DNA of 64,000 nucleotides from Niastella populi (GTDB lineage: Bacteria; Bacteroidota; Bacteroidia; Chitinophagales; Chitinophagaceae), in assembly GCF_002078015.1 (NCBI RefSeq), contig NZ_LWBP01000203.1:21158-85157 (forward strand), in the 5' to 3' direction. Both the position numbers and the translations under genes were made by a program. Shown piece after piece: positions 26,283 to 35,447 of the stretch (position 1 is its first letter; every line of letters starts with the position of its first letter). The notes under the pieces were generated by a model. That model had not been told where the DNA came from. It ran no database searches and worked only from the letters and a program-made list of their open reading frames with translations.

Positions 26283-27998
26283 ATGAGAATATTGCTTCTT
26301 TTATTATTGCCCTTATCCCTGTTCAGCCAGTCAATTACCACCAAATTCGAGCAAAGCCAGGCAAAGGAAACGCCTACTTACCACGAAATTATTACCTGGT
26401 GGAAAATGATGGACGCCCGCTTTCCCGCCATTAAAATGCTCACCATGGGGCCAACCGATGCCGGTTACCCGCTGCACCTGGTGGTGGTTTCGAACGACGG
26501 CGATTTCGATCTGGCCGGTTTACGCCGCAAGAACAAACGCATCATACTTATTAATAACGGTATTCACCCCGGCGAACCCGACGGTATCGACGCCAGCATG
26601 CTGCTGGTGCGCGACATTGCCGTTCGCAAATCAAAACTGCCCGATAACGTGGTGCTGGCCATTATTCCGGTATATAATATCGGCGGCTGCCTCAACCGTA
26701 GCCCCTGGTACCGTGCCGATCAGAACGGTCCGGCCGATTTTGGTTCCCGCGGCAATTCGCAGAACCTCGACCTGAACCGCGACTTTATAAAATGCAATTC
26801 AAAAGAAGCCCGCTCCTTTGCGGCCATCTTTCACCAGTGCGATGCCGACATATTTATAGATAACCACGTAAGCAATGGGGCCGATTACCAGCATATAATG
26901 ACCCTGCTCACCAGTCAGCACAGCAAACTGGGCGGTGTAATGGGCAAATACCTGCACAACGAGTTTGAGCCGGCCCTGTATAAACTGATGAAGGAAAAAG
27001 GGTTCGATCTGGTGCCGTATGTTGATTTTGCCGGTAATACTCCCGAAAGCGGCATGACGGCTTATTTCGATGGCGCCCGGTACAGCAGCGGTTACGCCAC
27101 CTTGTGGCACAGCTTTGCATTTGTGCCCGAAACCCATATGCTGAAACCCTACGGGCAACGGGTGGCCGCCACCCTGGCGCTTATGGAATCGATGATTGCC
27201 TTTACCTCAAAGAACAGCGCCATTATTCACCAGTTACGCCGGCAAACCAAAGAAAGCGTAAAAAAACAATCCAGCTTTCCGGTAAGCTGGAAGCTCGATA
27301 CCACGCAGGTAGAGCAGGTGCGGTTCAAAGGGTACGAGGCGGGGTATAAACCCAGCGAGATCTCAGGATTGCCCCGGTTGTATTATGACCGCAGCAAACC
27401 GTATGAAAAACAGATCAGGTATTTCAACACTTATGCGCCCCGCATCGCCATCGATAAACCGGCGGCCTATATTATTCCGCAGGGCTGGTGGACGGTGATC
27501 GACCTGTTGAAGATCAATAAGGTGAATATGCAGGCGCTGGCAAAAGATACCAGCATTGAAGTGGAGGTTTACCGGATAGATGATTACAAAACCATGCCCC
27601 GGCAGTATGAAATGCATCATTTGAATACCGGTGTTACAGTGAGTAGCCGAAAACAGGTGGTGCGTTTTCGTAAGGGTGATTATTATATCCCATTGAATCA
27701 GCCGGCCAACCGGTTTTTGGTAGAAGTGCTGGAGCCGCAGGGCGATGATTCTTATTTTGCCTGGAATTATTTCGATGGCATTTTGGGCAGAAAGGAAGGG
27801 TATAGTCCGTATGCGTTTGAAGACCTGGCGGCGCAATATCTGAATGAACATCCGGAACTTAAAGCGCAGCTAACCGCGCGCCGCGCAAGCGATACCGCTT
27901 TTGCCAAAAGCGCATCGGCCCAACTGGATTTCATTTACCGGAACTCCCCGTATTTTGAACCGGACTATCTGAGGTATCCGGTGTACCGCGTTCCTTAG
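26283..27998 (+). CDS. Secreted M14-family zinc carboxypeptidase
   Basis: 571 aa from ATG 26283 (MRILLLLLLPLSLFSQ, signal peptide). The zinc motif HPGE is at 95-98 within NNGIHPGEPDGID. Other family stretches are IIPVYNIGG, LDLNRDFIK and FIDNHVSNGADYQH. The protein is an exported metallopeptidase, probably removing C-terminal residues or processing peptides. It is distinct from the 862-aa M14 protein at 8941-11529. The frame is open 55 codons upstream but that part is repeat DNA. Its TAG stop lies in repeat array A. Confidence 0.85.
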   Translation: MRILLLLLLPLSLFSQSITTKFEQSQAKETPTYHEIITWWKMMDARFPAIKMLTMGPTDAGYPLHLVVVSNDGDFDLAGLRRKNKRIILINNGIHPGEPDGIDASMLLVRDIAVRKSKLPDNVVLAIIPVYNIGGCLNRSPWYRADQNGPADFGSRGNSQNLDLNRDFIKCNSKEARSFAAIFHQCDADIFIDNHVSNGADYQHIMTLLTSQHSKLGGVMGKYLHNEFEPALYKLMKEKGFDLVPYVDFAGNTPESGMTAYFDGARYSSGYATLWHSFAFVPETHMLKPYGQRVAATLALMESMIAFTSKNSAIIHQLRRQTKESVKKQSSFPVSWKLDTTQVEQVRFKGYEAGYKPSEISGLPRLYYDRSKPYEKQIRYFNTYAPRIAIDKPAAYIIPQGWWTVIDLLKINKVNMQALAKDTSIEVEVYRIDDYKTMPRQYEMHHLNTGVTVSSRKQVVRFRKGDYYIPLNQPANRFLVEVLEPQGDDSYFAWNYFDGILGRKEGYSPYAFEDLAAQYLNEHPELKAQLTARRASDTAFAKSASAQLDFIYRNSPYFEPDYLRYPVYRVP

Positions 27999-28084
27999 TT
28001 ATTCAGTTTGTGAATTATTCAGTCAATGGAAAACTAAGAACTGAACAACTGAATAACTGAACAACTGAATAACTGAACAACTGA
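27997..28084. repeat. Inverted arms of family A 8-mers
   Basis: The left arm (27997-28024) has GTTATTCAG words. The right arm (28040-28084) reads CTGAACAA-CTGAATAA-CTGAACAA-CTGAATAA-CTGAACAA. They are complementary and separated by about 15 bp, between two convergent genes. Confidence 0.9.
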
Positions 28085-28115
28085 TACCCGGAAATATCGC
28101 GGATTATAGCGAATC

Positions 28116-28886
28116 TTAAAATTTAAGATGCCTTACCGTTAACCCGTCATTGATCAATTGTTTCAGCGAATCGATGCCGATGCGCACATGCCGTTCAACA
28201 AAGTTGGCGGTAACCTTTTTGTCGCTTTCCTCGGTTTTTACCCCTTCAGGGATCATGGGCGAGTCGCTTACCAGCAGCAGCGCACCGGTAGGTATTTTGT
28301 TATAGAACCCTACCGAGAAGATGGTGGCTGTTTCCATGTCGATGGCCATGGCGCGGATCTTTTGCAGGTACTCTTTAAAGTTTTCATCATGTTCCCATAC
28401 GCGGCGGTTGGTTGAGTAAACGGTGCCGGTCCAGTAATCGACGCCATAATCGCGGATGGTGGTGGAAACCGCTTTTTGAAGGGCGAATGCGGGCAGGGCA
28501 GGCACCTCGGGCGGAAAGTAGTCGTTGGAAGTACCTTCACCACGAATGGCTGCAATGGGAAGAATAAGATCGCCGATATTGTTGCGTTTTTTCAGTCCGC
28601 CGCATTTACCCAGGAACAGCGTGGCCCTGGGCTCGATGGCTGTGAGCAGGTCCATAACGGTGGCAGCGGTAGGGCTGCCCATGCCGAAATTTACGATGGT
28701 GATATTTTCCGCGGTAGCGCATTGCATGGGCCGGTCGATGCCGGTAACAGGAACGTTGTTCCATTCAGCGAACATTTTCACATAACCGCTGAAATTGGTG
28801 AGGAGGATATATTCACCGAAATTATCCAGGGTTTCTCCTGTGTAGCGGGGTAGCCAGTTTTTGACTATTTCTTCTTTTGTTTTCAT
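28116..28886 (-). CDS. amn: AMP nucleosidase
   Basis: 256 aa from ATG 28884-28886 (MKTKEEIVKNWLPRYTG). It is a member of the phosphorylase/uridine-nucleoside family: VNFGMGSPTAATVMDLL, LFLGKCGGLKKRNNIGDLILP and AIDMETATIFSVGFYN (Glu in DMET contacts the ribose). Proteins of this short form in Bacteroidota are annotated as AMP nucleosidases, which cleave AMP to adenine and ribose 5-phosphate. The reaction assignment relies on family annotation rather than a diagnostic residue. The first 25 codons of the longer open frame (Lys-rich) are not used. Confidence 0.85.
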   Translation of the reverse strand: MKTKEEIVKNWLPRYTGETLDNFGEYILLTNFSGYVKMFAEWNNVPVTGIDRPMQCATAENITIVNFGMGSPTAATVMDLLTAIEPRATLFLGKCGGLKKRNNIGDLILPIAAIRGEGTSNDYFPPEVPALPAFALQKAVSTTIRDYGVDYWTGTVYSTNRRVWEHDENFKEYLQKIRAMAIDMETATIFSVGFYNKIPTGALLLVSDSPMIPEGVKTEESDKKVTANFVERHVRIGIDSLKQLINDGLTVRHLKF

Positions 28887-29073
28887 CTGTTTCTTCTTTT
28901 TAATTGGGTCAATCGTTATCCCGGTAGGGAATTGCCGTGAGGGTAAGCCCGCCTGCGCCAAAGGCTACGGCACGCGAAGTATGTACCTGGCCGGTCAGCA
29001 GCGATAAGGTTTAAGATAGTCAATAAATTTCGTTTATTTTAAGCAAAAGCTGTTGTTTTTTAGTTACGGATAG

Positions 29074-29081
29074 TAGTTTTG
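29074..29081 (+). promoter_or_regulatory. -7 box directly before the start codon at 29087
   Basis: TAGTTTTG fits TAnnTTTG; TTG at 29053-29055 lies 18 bp upstream as a -33 element. Only 5 nt separate the box from the ATG, predicting a leaderless mRNA. Confidence 0.5.
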
Positions 29082-29086
29082 ACGCT

Positions 29087-29527
29087 ATGATCAGGATCGA
29101 ATATCCCCGCTTTCCCTTTCGGATGAAAGAGGAAGAAGGGAAAGAATTTATTTTTGATGAGCACCGCCGGCTTTGGTTAAGGCTTACATCTGAAGAGTGG
29201 GTAAGGCAGAATTTGCTGCAATACCTGTTACAGGTGTTGAAATACCCCGCTTCGCTAACGGCTGTGGAAAAGGAGATCAGGCTGGGGGAGTTGAAAAAGC
29301 GTTTCGATATCCTGGTATACGATAAACAACATCAACCCTGGTTGATGGTTGAGTGCAAGGGTATGGAAATAGCGTTGAACGATGCCGTGCTGCAACAGGT
29401 GCTGCGTTATAACATAGCCGTTCCCGTTCCTTACCTGGTTATCACCAATGGCACATCCTGTTTCGCTTATATTAGAAAAAATAACCAGCTTCAACTGCTT
29501 GAAGCCTTGCCTGAATTTGGAATTTAA
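29087..29527 (+). CDS. HsdR-N/PD-(D/E)xK-like protein
   Basis: 146 aa. The sequence resembles the N-terminal domain of type I restriction enzyme R subunits (HSDR_N_2). The nuclease-fold core is visible: E in EKEIRLG, D in KKRFDILVYD, and VECKG, spaced as in PD-(D/E)xK enzymes. There are no helicase motifs and no HsdM or HsdS gene nearby, so it is a stand-alone protein common in Bacteroidota and not a restriction system. Activity and role are unknown. It is followed 51 bp later by the DUF2339 gene on the same strand. Confidence 0.78.
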   Translation: MIRIEYPRFPFRMKEEEGKEFIFDEHRRLWLRLTSEEWVRQNLLQYLLQVLKYPASLTAVEKEIRLGELKKRFDILVYDKQHQPWLMVECKGMEIALNDAVLQQVLRYNIAVPVPYLVITNGTSCFAYIRKNNQLQLLEALPEFGI

Positions 29528-29578
29528 GTTGTTGTTAACGCTTTTTATGCGTTCTTTAGCTTAACCAACAACCTGTTT

Positions 29579-31918
29579 ATGGATAATGCTATCTCTGAGA
29601 AGATAGAAGCACTAACCCGCCGTGTTCAGCAGCTTGCCCAACAGCAAACCACCATCAGCAACCAACTGGTGCAATTGATCAATGAGATCGAGGCACTGAA
29701 ACAACAGGCCGCCGGCGCTATAGTCACTACACCGGTAACACAGCAATCCATAGAACAACCGGTAAAAACGGTTGAAGTGAAAGAGGTAATTGAAGCGCCA
29801 ACCCGCTTCGCGGCGCCGCCAACTCCGGTGGCCAAACAGGCAACAAGGCCTGCAACTGCTTCCCGCACATCTTCCTCATTTGAAGAATTTGTTGGAAAGA
29901 ACGTAGCCAGCAAAGTGGGTATCCTGGTTACCATTATAGGCATCTTTATCGGCGCCAAATACGCCATCGATCATGACCTGGTAAGCCCGCTTGTTCGGGT
30001 CATCAACGGTTATGTTTGCGGCGCCGCACTGATAGGGGTAGCCATTTGGTTGAAAAAGAAATACGAGGCCTATAGCAGCGTGTTAATGGGGGGCGGACTG
30101 GCGGTATTATACTTTATCACATTTATCGCCTACAGCTATTATCATATGATGCCGCCGGGCGCGGCCTTTGGCATGATGCTGGTGTTTACCGCGGGTACCG
30201 TATACGCAGCCCTGTTATATGACCGTGTTATCATTGCCCACCTTGCGCTGATAGGCGCCTATGCCATCCCTTTTTTACTAAGCGATAATTCAGGCCGCTA
30301 TGCTGTATTCTTCGGGTACATTGCCATTATCAATACAGGTATACTGGTGGTGTCGTTGCGCAAATACTGGAAGTCGTTATATTATACGGCCTTTGCGCTC
30401 ACCTGGATAATATATATATCATGGTTTGTTTTCAGTTTCAATTACTATCAGCATAAGTTCATAGCCTGGAGCTACCTGGGAAGCTACTTCCTGATATTTT
30501 ATATCACCTTTCTGGCCTATAAGATCATTAAAAAAGAACAGTATGGCCTGCACGATGTATTTGTACTGTTGAGCAATGCATTTATATTTTACCTGTTGGG
30601 ATTTAAGCTGGCAGATCATGAGCCGGCCAATTATGCAGGCCTGTTTACGATCATCAATGCAGCCATTCATTTGACGGTAAGCCAGGTGATCAGGCGGCTG
30701 CAACTGGCCGACAGATCGCTGTATTACCTGCTGCTGGGGTTGGTGATCGTATTTTGTACCATTGCGGTTCCCGTTCAGTTAGATGGTAACTGGGTTACAT
30801 TGTTATGGACGGCAGAAGCGGTGCTGGTTTTCTGGATTGGCCGCACCAGGCAGGCGCCGGCTTATGAAAAACTGAGCGTGGGATTATCATTGTTGAGTTT
30901 TTTAAGCCTTGTGCATGACTGGTTCAACCATGCCGACCGGTTCACGTTTCCTGAAAGCGGGAGAGTGCATCCGTTTATCAATATCGTGTTTGCCTCAGGT
31001 TTGTTGATTGCAGCAGCCTATGCCGCCATCATTTATATCAACCGGAACAGCAAGTATCGAACGGGCCTGGAGGCAGGAAGCCCGGTCCTCATTTTTTATA
31101 ATTATGTGTTCCCGGGTATCTTCCTGATTACGTTATATTTTGTTTTCCAGGTAGAGATAAACGGCTATTTCAGGCAATTCAGCTCGCAACAACATGGCGG
31201 TTCAGGTAATATTTTCTATGATACCGGAGTCGGTGCATTCGGTTTTGTAGTGTTGCTGTTGTACACCATGGTATTCACTATTGGTTGTATGCTGGTGAAC
31301 CGGCGATGGGTGCGTAATAAAACGCTGGCTGCATTTTCGGCAGCCGCCATTGCTTTGATGATGGTGGCGTTACTCACCGGCGTGCTACAACTGCTAAACG
31401 AATTAACGATCGCATATTTTGAAAAAGGCTACGCTTATTTTGGTTCGTTTGAGTTTGCGATAAGGTATGTGGTGATAGCAGTTACCGCTCTTATGTTATA
31501 TACCAGCCGGCAAAGCGTAAAAGCATTCTTTCCCGAACCCTGGGCGCAAAGGGGTTGGTTGTTGATGGTGCATATGGTTGCTCTTGGGTTTCTAAGTGCA
31601 GAATATTTGTGCTGGACCACCATGCGCGGTTCTGACAATCAGTATAAATTAGGGTTGAGCATTTTATGGGGATTGTATGCCATGATGCTGGTGGTGTTGG
31701 GCATCTGGAAAAAGCAAAAACACCTGCGGCTGGCCGGCATTGTGTTGTTTATGGTAACGCTGATAAAACTGTTTATTTACGACCTCGCCGGCGCCGGTAC
31801 CATTACCAAAACCATATCGTTCATTTCGCTTGGAGTGTTGTTGTTGGTGGTATCGTTCCTGTACAATAAGTATAAGGATGTGTTGTTCGGCAACGGGGAG
31901 CCAAAAGATGAATTGTGA
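29579..31918 (+). CDS. DUF2339 multi-pass membrane protein
   Basis: 779 aa. Residues 1-45 form a Gln-rich coiled coil (ISEKIEALTRRVQQLAQQQ). A low-complexity Pro/Thr/Ala linker follows, and then EEFVGKNVASKVGILVTIIG, the usual start of the DUF2339 membrane region. More than fifteen hydrophobic helices fill the rest up to LLLVVSFLYNKYKD. The family is integral to the inner membrane and its function is unknown; the coiled coil suggests self-association. It probably shares a transcript with the 29087 gene. It is convergent with the helicase remnant. Confidence 0.85.
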   Translation: MDNAISEKIEALTRRVQQLAQQQTTISNQLVQLINEIEALKQQAAGAIVTTPVTQQSIEQPVKTVEVKEVIEAPTRFAAPPTPVAKQATRPATASRTSSSFEEFVGKNVASKVGILVTIIGIFIGAKYAIDHDLVSPLVRVINGYVCGAALIGVAIWLKKKYEAYSSVLMGGGLAVLYFITFIAYSYYHMMPPGAAFGMMLVFTAGTVYAALLYDRVIIAHLALIGAYAIPFLLSDNSGRYAVFFGYIAIINTGILVVSLRKYWKSLYYTAFALTWIIYISWFVFSFNYYQHKFIAWSYLGSYFLIFYITFLAYKIIKKEQYGLHDVFVLLSNAFIFYLLGFKLADHEPANYAGLFTIINAAIHLTVSQVIRRLQLADRSLYYLLLGLVIVFCTIAVPVQLDGNWVTLLWTAEAVLVFWIGRTRQAPAYEKLSVGLSLLSFLSLVHDWFNHADRFTFPESGRVHPFINIVFASGLLIAAAYAAIIYINRNSKYRTGLEAGSPVLIFYNYVFPGIFLITLYFVFQVEINGYFRQFSSQQHGGSGNIFYDTGVGAFGFVVLLLYTMVFTIGCMLVNRRWVRNKTLAAFSAAAIALMMVALLTGVLQLLNELTIAYFEKGYAYFGSFEFAIRYVVIAVTALMLYTSRQSVKAFFPEPWAQRGWLLMVHMVALGFLSAEYLCWTTMRGSDNQYKLGLSILWGLYAMMLVVLGIWKKQKHLRLAGIVLFMVTLIKLFIYDLAGAGTITKTISFISLGVLLLVVSFLYNKYKDVLFGNGEPKDEL

Positions 31919-31943
31919 TTCATCCCCTCATGGTTATATTTGG

Positions 31944-32729
31944 TTAGTTGTTGCTCACCCTTTTAACAGGATAGCATTCAAATCGGGAAGCTATGCCGTG
32001 AAGAAAGGGCGATCTTGATTTGTTATATCTGTCACCATTGGGGGTGTAATAAAAAGTATGGCTGGTTATGCACAACCTTCTTTTGGCTCTGGTAATAGCT
32101 ACATACAGGGTCCTGGCGTCTTCCCGGATCTCGTCTTCCGTTCTTGAATTAAAAAAGGGATAGTTATCGCCAATGCACTCTGCTACTATAACATTATCAA
32201 ATTCGAGCCCCTTTGCTTTATGAACTGTTGAAACGATCACCTGTTCATTGCCCAACAGCAGGTCAGATTCTTTATAAACCCTGTATTGCGTAACATAGGT
32301 TTCCAGTAAACTTTTCAACTTCAGCGGTGAGCAGGCATGTTGTATGTGTAATTTCAGTTTTTGGTATTCTTTCAACTCCTTATTGTGATCTTCCTGTTTG
32401 ATTTGGAATGTTACTTTATTATGCTCTATGAATTCGTCAAAAAGCACTTCGAGGCTCATGATTTCATCCATACGGGTGGTATGCAATTGCCATATCGGTG
32501 ACAATGAACCATGGAAAAGCAGGATGATTCTCTGATTGTCTTTAATAAAATTAATTTGCTGTTCCGTTAATTTGCCCGAAGTGATCAGGCTTAAAGGACT
32601 GGAAGTACTTAAAAACATAGCAGGGTTAAGCCTTACTGAAAACAGTTGGTTTACAAAATTCCTGCTTTCTTTTAAGGTAGGAAATGCGTACAGATAAAAG
32701 AGTTTTAAATAGCAGGCAGGTATAAAAAA
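31944..32729 (-). pseudogene. 5'-truncated UvrD/Rep-like helicase remnant
   Basis: The frame is open from about 32729 to the stop at 31944, with a possible internal ATG at 32618 (224 aa). It carries helicase motif V (STVHKAKGLEFDNVIV) and motif VI (YVAITRAKRRL) of superfamily 1A, but no Walker A, Walker B or motif III: the first two thirds are missing. Upstream the frame runs straight into the terminator of the glutamate dehydrogenase gene, so no room is left for the N-terminus. The AT content is higher than in neighbours. It is best read as the stump of a deleted gene, possibly horizontally acquired. Confidence 0.75.
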
Positions 32730-32756
32730 AATCCCCCCGGTTGCGCCGGAGGGATT
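32723..32756 (-). terminator. Terminator of the glutamate dehydrogenase gene
   Basis: On the minus strand an 11-bp stem with one mismatch (32756-32746 with 32740-32730) and a 5-nt loop is followed by eight T residues. Confidence 0.9.
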
Positions 32757-32778
32757 CAGTTAAAATTTATAACCAGGC

Positions 32779-34188
32779 CTATGGGAATATACCCAACTCG
32801 GCATAGCTGGTACCAACTTTATTGATGGCTACCACATAAGCGGCCGTACGCATGTCGGGGATCTGCGGATTTTTCTTCCATACATCCATGATCTCACGGG
32901 TAGCGGTGATCATGGTTTCTTCCAAACCACTGCGTACCAGGTCAACCTCTTCGGGGCCATGCAGGATCAGTTCTTTATCCTTACCGTTTACTTTTTTGCC
33001 GGTAAGCGATTCAATTTGTCCCAGTATATGTGTGTTCAGGTTTTCTGTAAAGCGTTTTTCCATACGGCCGTAACGCACATGGCTAAGGTTTTTAAGCCAT
33101 TCGAAATATGATACCGTTACACCGCCTGCATTGAGGTACATATCAGGCACAACCAGGATGCCTCTTTTGGCAAATATTTCATCGGCTTCGGGGGTCAGCG
33201 GGCCGTTGGCTGCTTCGCCAATGATCTTTGCTTTTACGTTGGGCGCGTTTTGCCCGTTCACCACATTCTCCAGTGCGGCAGGGATGAGGATATCGCATTC
33301 CATTTCCAGCGCATCGGTATTTTTGGCGAAGTTGGTGCTGCCGGGGAAGTTCAGGATGGAACCTTTTGTTTTGCGATGTTCAACTACTTTTTCAATATCC
33401 AGACCGTCCATATTGTAAATAGCGCCTTCATATTCGCTCAGGCCTACGACTTTGGCGCCATGTTCCTGGAAGAATTTTGCGGTATGGTAACCCACGTTAC
33501 CGAGGCCCTGCACCACTACGCGTTTGCCTTCCACGCCAACCGGTAAACCGAGTTTATCCATTACATCTTTCATCGACAATACTTCGCGTAAGCCATAGAA
33601 AACGCCCAGGCCGGTTGCCTCGCGCCGGCCGCGAACGCCACCCTGCGTTACGGGTTTTCCGGTTACGCAACCCAGTGCGTCTATTTCGCCGGGGCGCATG
33701 CTGGCATAAGTATCCACTATCCAGGCCATTTCGCGTTCGCCGGTACCATAATCAGGTGCGGGTACATCGATGCCGGGGCCAATGAAGTTCTTTTTGATCA
33801 GTTCTGATGTATAGCGCCGGGTGATCTTTTCGAGTTCGTAGGGCGTATACTTTTTGGGGTCGATGGTGATACCGCCTTTGGCGCCGGCAAACGGAACGTT
33901 TACGATGGCGCATTTGTAGGTCATGAGGGCGGCAAGGGCCATTACCTCATCGAGGTTAACCGAAAGGGCGAAACGGATACCGCCTTTACAGGGCAGTTTA
34001 TGATGTGAGTGTTGTACGCGATAAGCTTTGATGACCTCTATCTTATCGCCTATCTTAACCGGGAAATGCATGCGGTAAACGGCATTGCACTGTTTGATCT
34101 GTTCCAGGATACCGGGATCCCAGGTAGTGAATTGCGCGGCTTTATCGAAACTCTTTTCCACCGCGCCAAAAAAACTGTAATCTGACAT
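32779..34188 (-). CDS. Glu/Leu/Phe/Val dehydrogenase, probably glutamate dehydrogenase
   Basis: 469 aa from ATG 34186-34188 ([15 protein letters not shown]). The substrate region is [20 protein letters not shown] and [20 protein letters not shown] (two catalytic/substrate Lys). [19 protein letters not shown] and the Rossmann motif [13 protein letters not shown] follow. This pattern is that of NAD(P)-linked glutamate dehydrogenases, which join 2-oxoglutarate and ammonium or run the reverse reaction; a branched-chain amino acid role is less likely. Cofactor preference is not determined. It has its own terminator. The longer frame upstream lies in repeat DNA. Confidence 0.9.
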   Translation of the reverse strand: MSDYSFFGAVEKSFDKAAQFTTWDPGILEQIKQCNAVYRMHFPVKIGDKIEVIKAYRVQHSHHKLPCKGGIRFALSVNLDEVMALAALMTYKCAIVNVPFAGAKGGITIDPKKYTPYELEKITRRYTSELIKKNFIGPGIDVPAPDYGTGEREMAWIVDTYASMRPGEIDALGCVTGKPVTQGGVRGRREATGLGVFYGLREVLSMKDVMDKLGLPVGVEGKRVVVQGLGNVGYHTAKFFQEHGAKVVGLSEYEGAIYNMDGLDIEKVVEHRKTKGSILNFPGSTNFAKNTDALEMECDILIPAALENVVNGQNAPNVKAKIIGEAANGPLTPEADEIFAKRGILVVPDMYLNAGGVTVSYFEWLKNLSHVRYGRMEKRFTENLNTHILGQIESLTGKKVNGKDKELILHGPEEVDLVRSGLEETMITATREIMDVWKKNPQIPDMRTAAYVVAINKVGTSYAELGIFP

Positions 34189-34315
34189 GACTAAGCTGTT
34201 TTTGTTTATGTATTGAGCAGTATATGGCAAGCTGGTAGCTGGTGTTAAATGGCCAGTGGGGAATACTCCTCCGGATCTTTCCACGTAAAACCAGCTGTTA
34301 AAATTCAAAATACGG

Positions 34316-34378
34316 CTAGTTGTCAATAGTGAATGGCAGTGGAGATACCTGCTTGCCACTCGCCACTAATCACTAGCT
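34316..34378. repeat. Heptamer arms, family E (GTCAATA-GTGAATG / GCCACTC-GCCACTA)
   Basis: 34321-34338 has GTCAATA-GTGAATG-GCAGTGG. 34351-34378 has TTGCCAC-TCGCCAC-TAATCAC-TAGC, roughly the inverse. It ends at the stop of ccmD. Confidence 0.65.
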
Positions 34379-34585
34379 TTTTTCAAGCTTTGAGATCTTT
34401 CTGTCGAGCCGGATTACATACAGGAATAAACCGATCAGGATCGTTACCGCCACTACCAGCACTACGTAGATCTTGTTGCCAACATGTAAACCGGTTGGCG
34501 TTTGCCCCGCATGGTTCGTTGTATCCTGGGCTTTGGCCAGTAATTGGACAAATAAAACGATCAGGGTTAGAATTAGTTGCTTCAT
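34373..34585 (-). CDS. ccmD: CcmD-like small membrane protein
   Basis: 70 aa from ATG 34583-34585 (MKQLILTLIVLF). It has an N-terminal signal-like helix, a short polar segment and one membrane helix (YVVLVVAVTILIGLFLYVIRL) followed by the basic tail DRKISKLEKS. CcmD proteins keep the CcmC-heme-CcmE complex active and exit in c-type cytochrome maturation. The assignment rests on size, topology and its place 8 bp after ccmC; the sequence itself is too short to be decisive. Confidence 0.72.
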   Translation of the reverse strand: MKQLILTLIVLFVQLLAKAQDTTNHAGQTPTGLHVGNKIYVVLVVAVTILIGLFLYVIRLDRKISKLEKS

Positions 34586-34593
34586 ACTAAAAA

Positions 34594-35280
34594 TTATGCA
34601 GAATGTTTTTTCTCTTCCAGTAATCGAACGCGCAGCCTGAGGGTAGAGATCCATGTGCCTAACAGGCACCAGCCCAAAACCCCGGGCCAGAAAACAAGTC
34701 GCATGGTAGCATCGAGACTGCTGCCCCCAAGACCGGGATTACCTTCAGACCCTTTACCACCGGGGTGCAGTGATTCTGTTAACCGGGGTAATATAAGTAT
34801 CATGGGTATGTAAATAAAATACGCGAATATGTTATAAACCGAAGCTACCCTTGCTCTTTTATCAAGATCGGGCATTGAATTGCGAAGTACAAAATAGGCA
34901 ACGTAAATAAGCAGGGCGATGGCGGCGCCTGTTTGTTTGGGATCGTTGCTCCACCAGGTACCCCAGGTATAGTTGGCCCAAATAGAACCGGTAACAAGGC
35001 CCAAACATCCCAAAACCGTAGCCGTACGGGCAAATTCCGTGGCGTAAATGTCGTAAACGGGATTGGGTGAGCGCAGGTACCTGATAGAGTAGTAAAGTGA
35101 AACAGAGATCAATGCCAGCTGGCTGAACCACATGGGCACATGAAAGAAGAAATTGCGCATGGTTTCATACAGGTTGCTGTTCACATAGGCTGTTTCATAG
35201 GGAAGCGGAATCAAAAGACCTGCAATAAAAGTATAGATCAGTAATATAATACACAGTATTTTCCACCAGTGCCGGCGCAT
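34594..35280 (-). CDS. ccmC: Heme exporter/handling protein CcmC
   Basis: 228 aa, six membrane helices. It contains the Trp-rich periplasmic motif WGTWWSNDPKQTGA and the conserved His in FFFHVPMWF, both used by the CcmC/CcsA family to bind heme. It presents heme for c-type cytochrome maturation. It lies between ccmB and ccmD on the same strand. A Gly-rich insertion (HPGGKGSEGNPGLGGSS) near residue 170 is usual in Bacteroidota homologues. Confidence 0.9.
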   Translation of the reverse strand: MRRHWWKILCIILLIYTFIAGLLIPLPYETAYVNSNLYETMRNFFFHVPMWFSQLALISVSLYYSIRYLRSPNPVYDIYATEFARTATVLGCLGLVTGSIWANYTWGTWWSNDPKQTGAAIALLIYVAYFVLRNSMPDLDKRARVASVYNIFAYFIYIPMILILPRLTESLHPGGKGSEGNPGLGGSSLDATMRLVFWPGVLGWCLLGTWISTLRLRVRLLEEKKHSA

Positions 35281-35381
35281 AGCGTGCTGTAGTTTGTTGA
35301 ATGATCATTGGTACCTGAAAGCGATCGAATGACCCAATGATCCAAAATAGGTGGGGCAAAATTAGGGGAAAGGAGGGAAAT

Positions 35382-35438
35382 AGTTACCGGTTTCCGGTAA
35401 CCAGTTACCAGCACCCTGTTACCGGCATCTGGTAAGCG
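35382..35438. repeat. Heptamer array, family L (GTTACCG/GTTTCCG/GTAACCA)
   Basis: It reads GTTACCG-GTTTCCG-GTAACCA-GTTACCA-GCACCCT-GTTACCG-GCATCTG-GTAAGCG in 7-bp steps inside the ccmB-ccmC gap. The order CACCCTGTTACCGG / ATCTGGTAA matches 3234-3275. Confidence 0.8.
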
Positions 35439-35447
35439 GGCCCCTGC

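Noticed and set aside
29087..29527. Type I restriction system
   Set aside because: Only an HsdR-N-like domain is present; no helicase part, HsdM or HsdS in the neighbourhood.
31944..32618. Intact small helicase gene
   Set aside because: Walker A and B motifs are missing, and the open frame continues upstream into a terminator, so it is a remnant.
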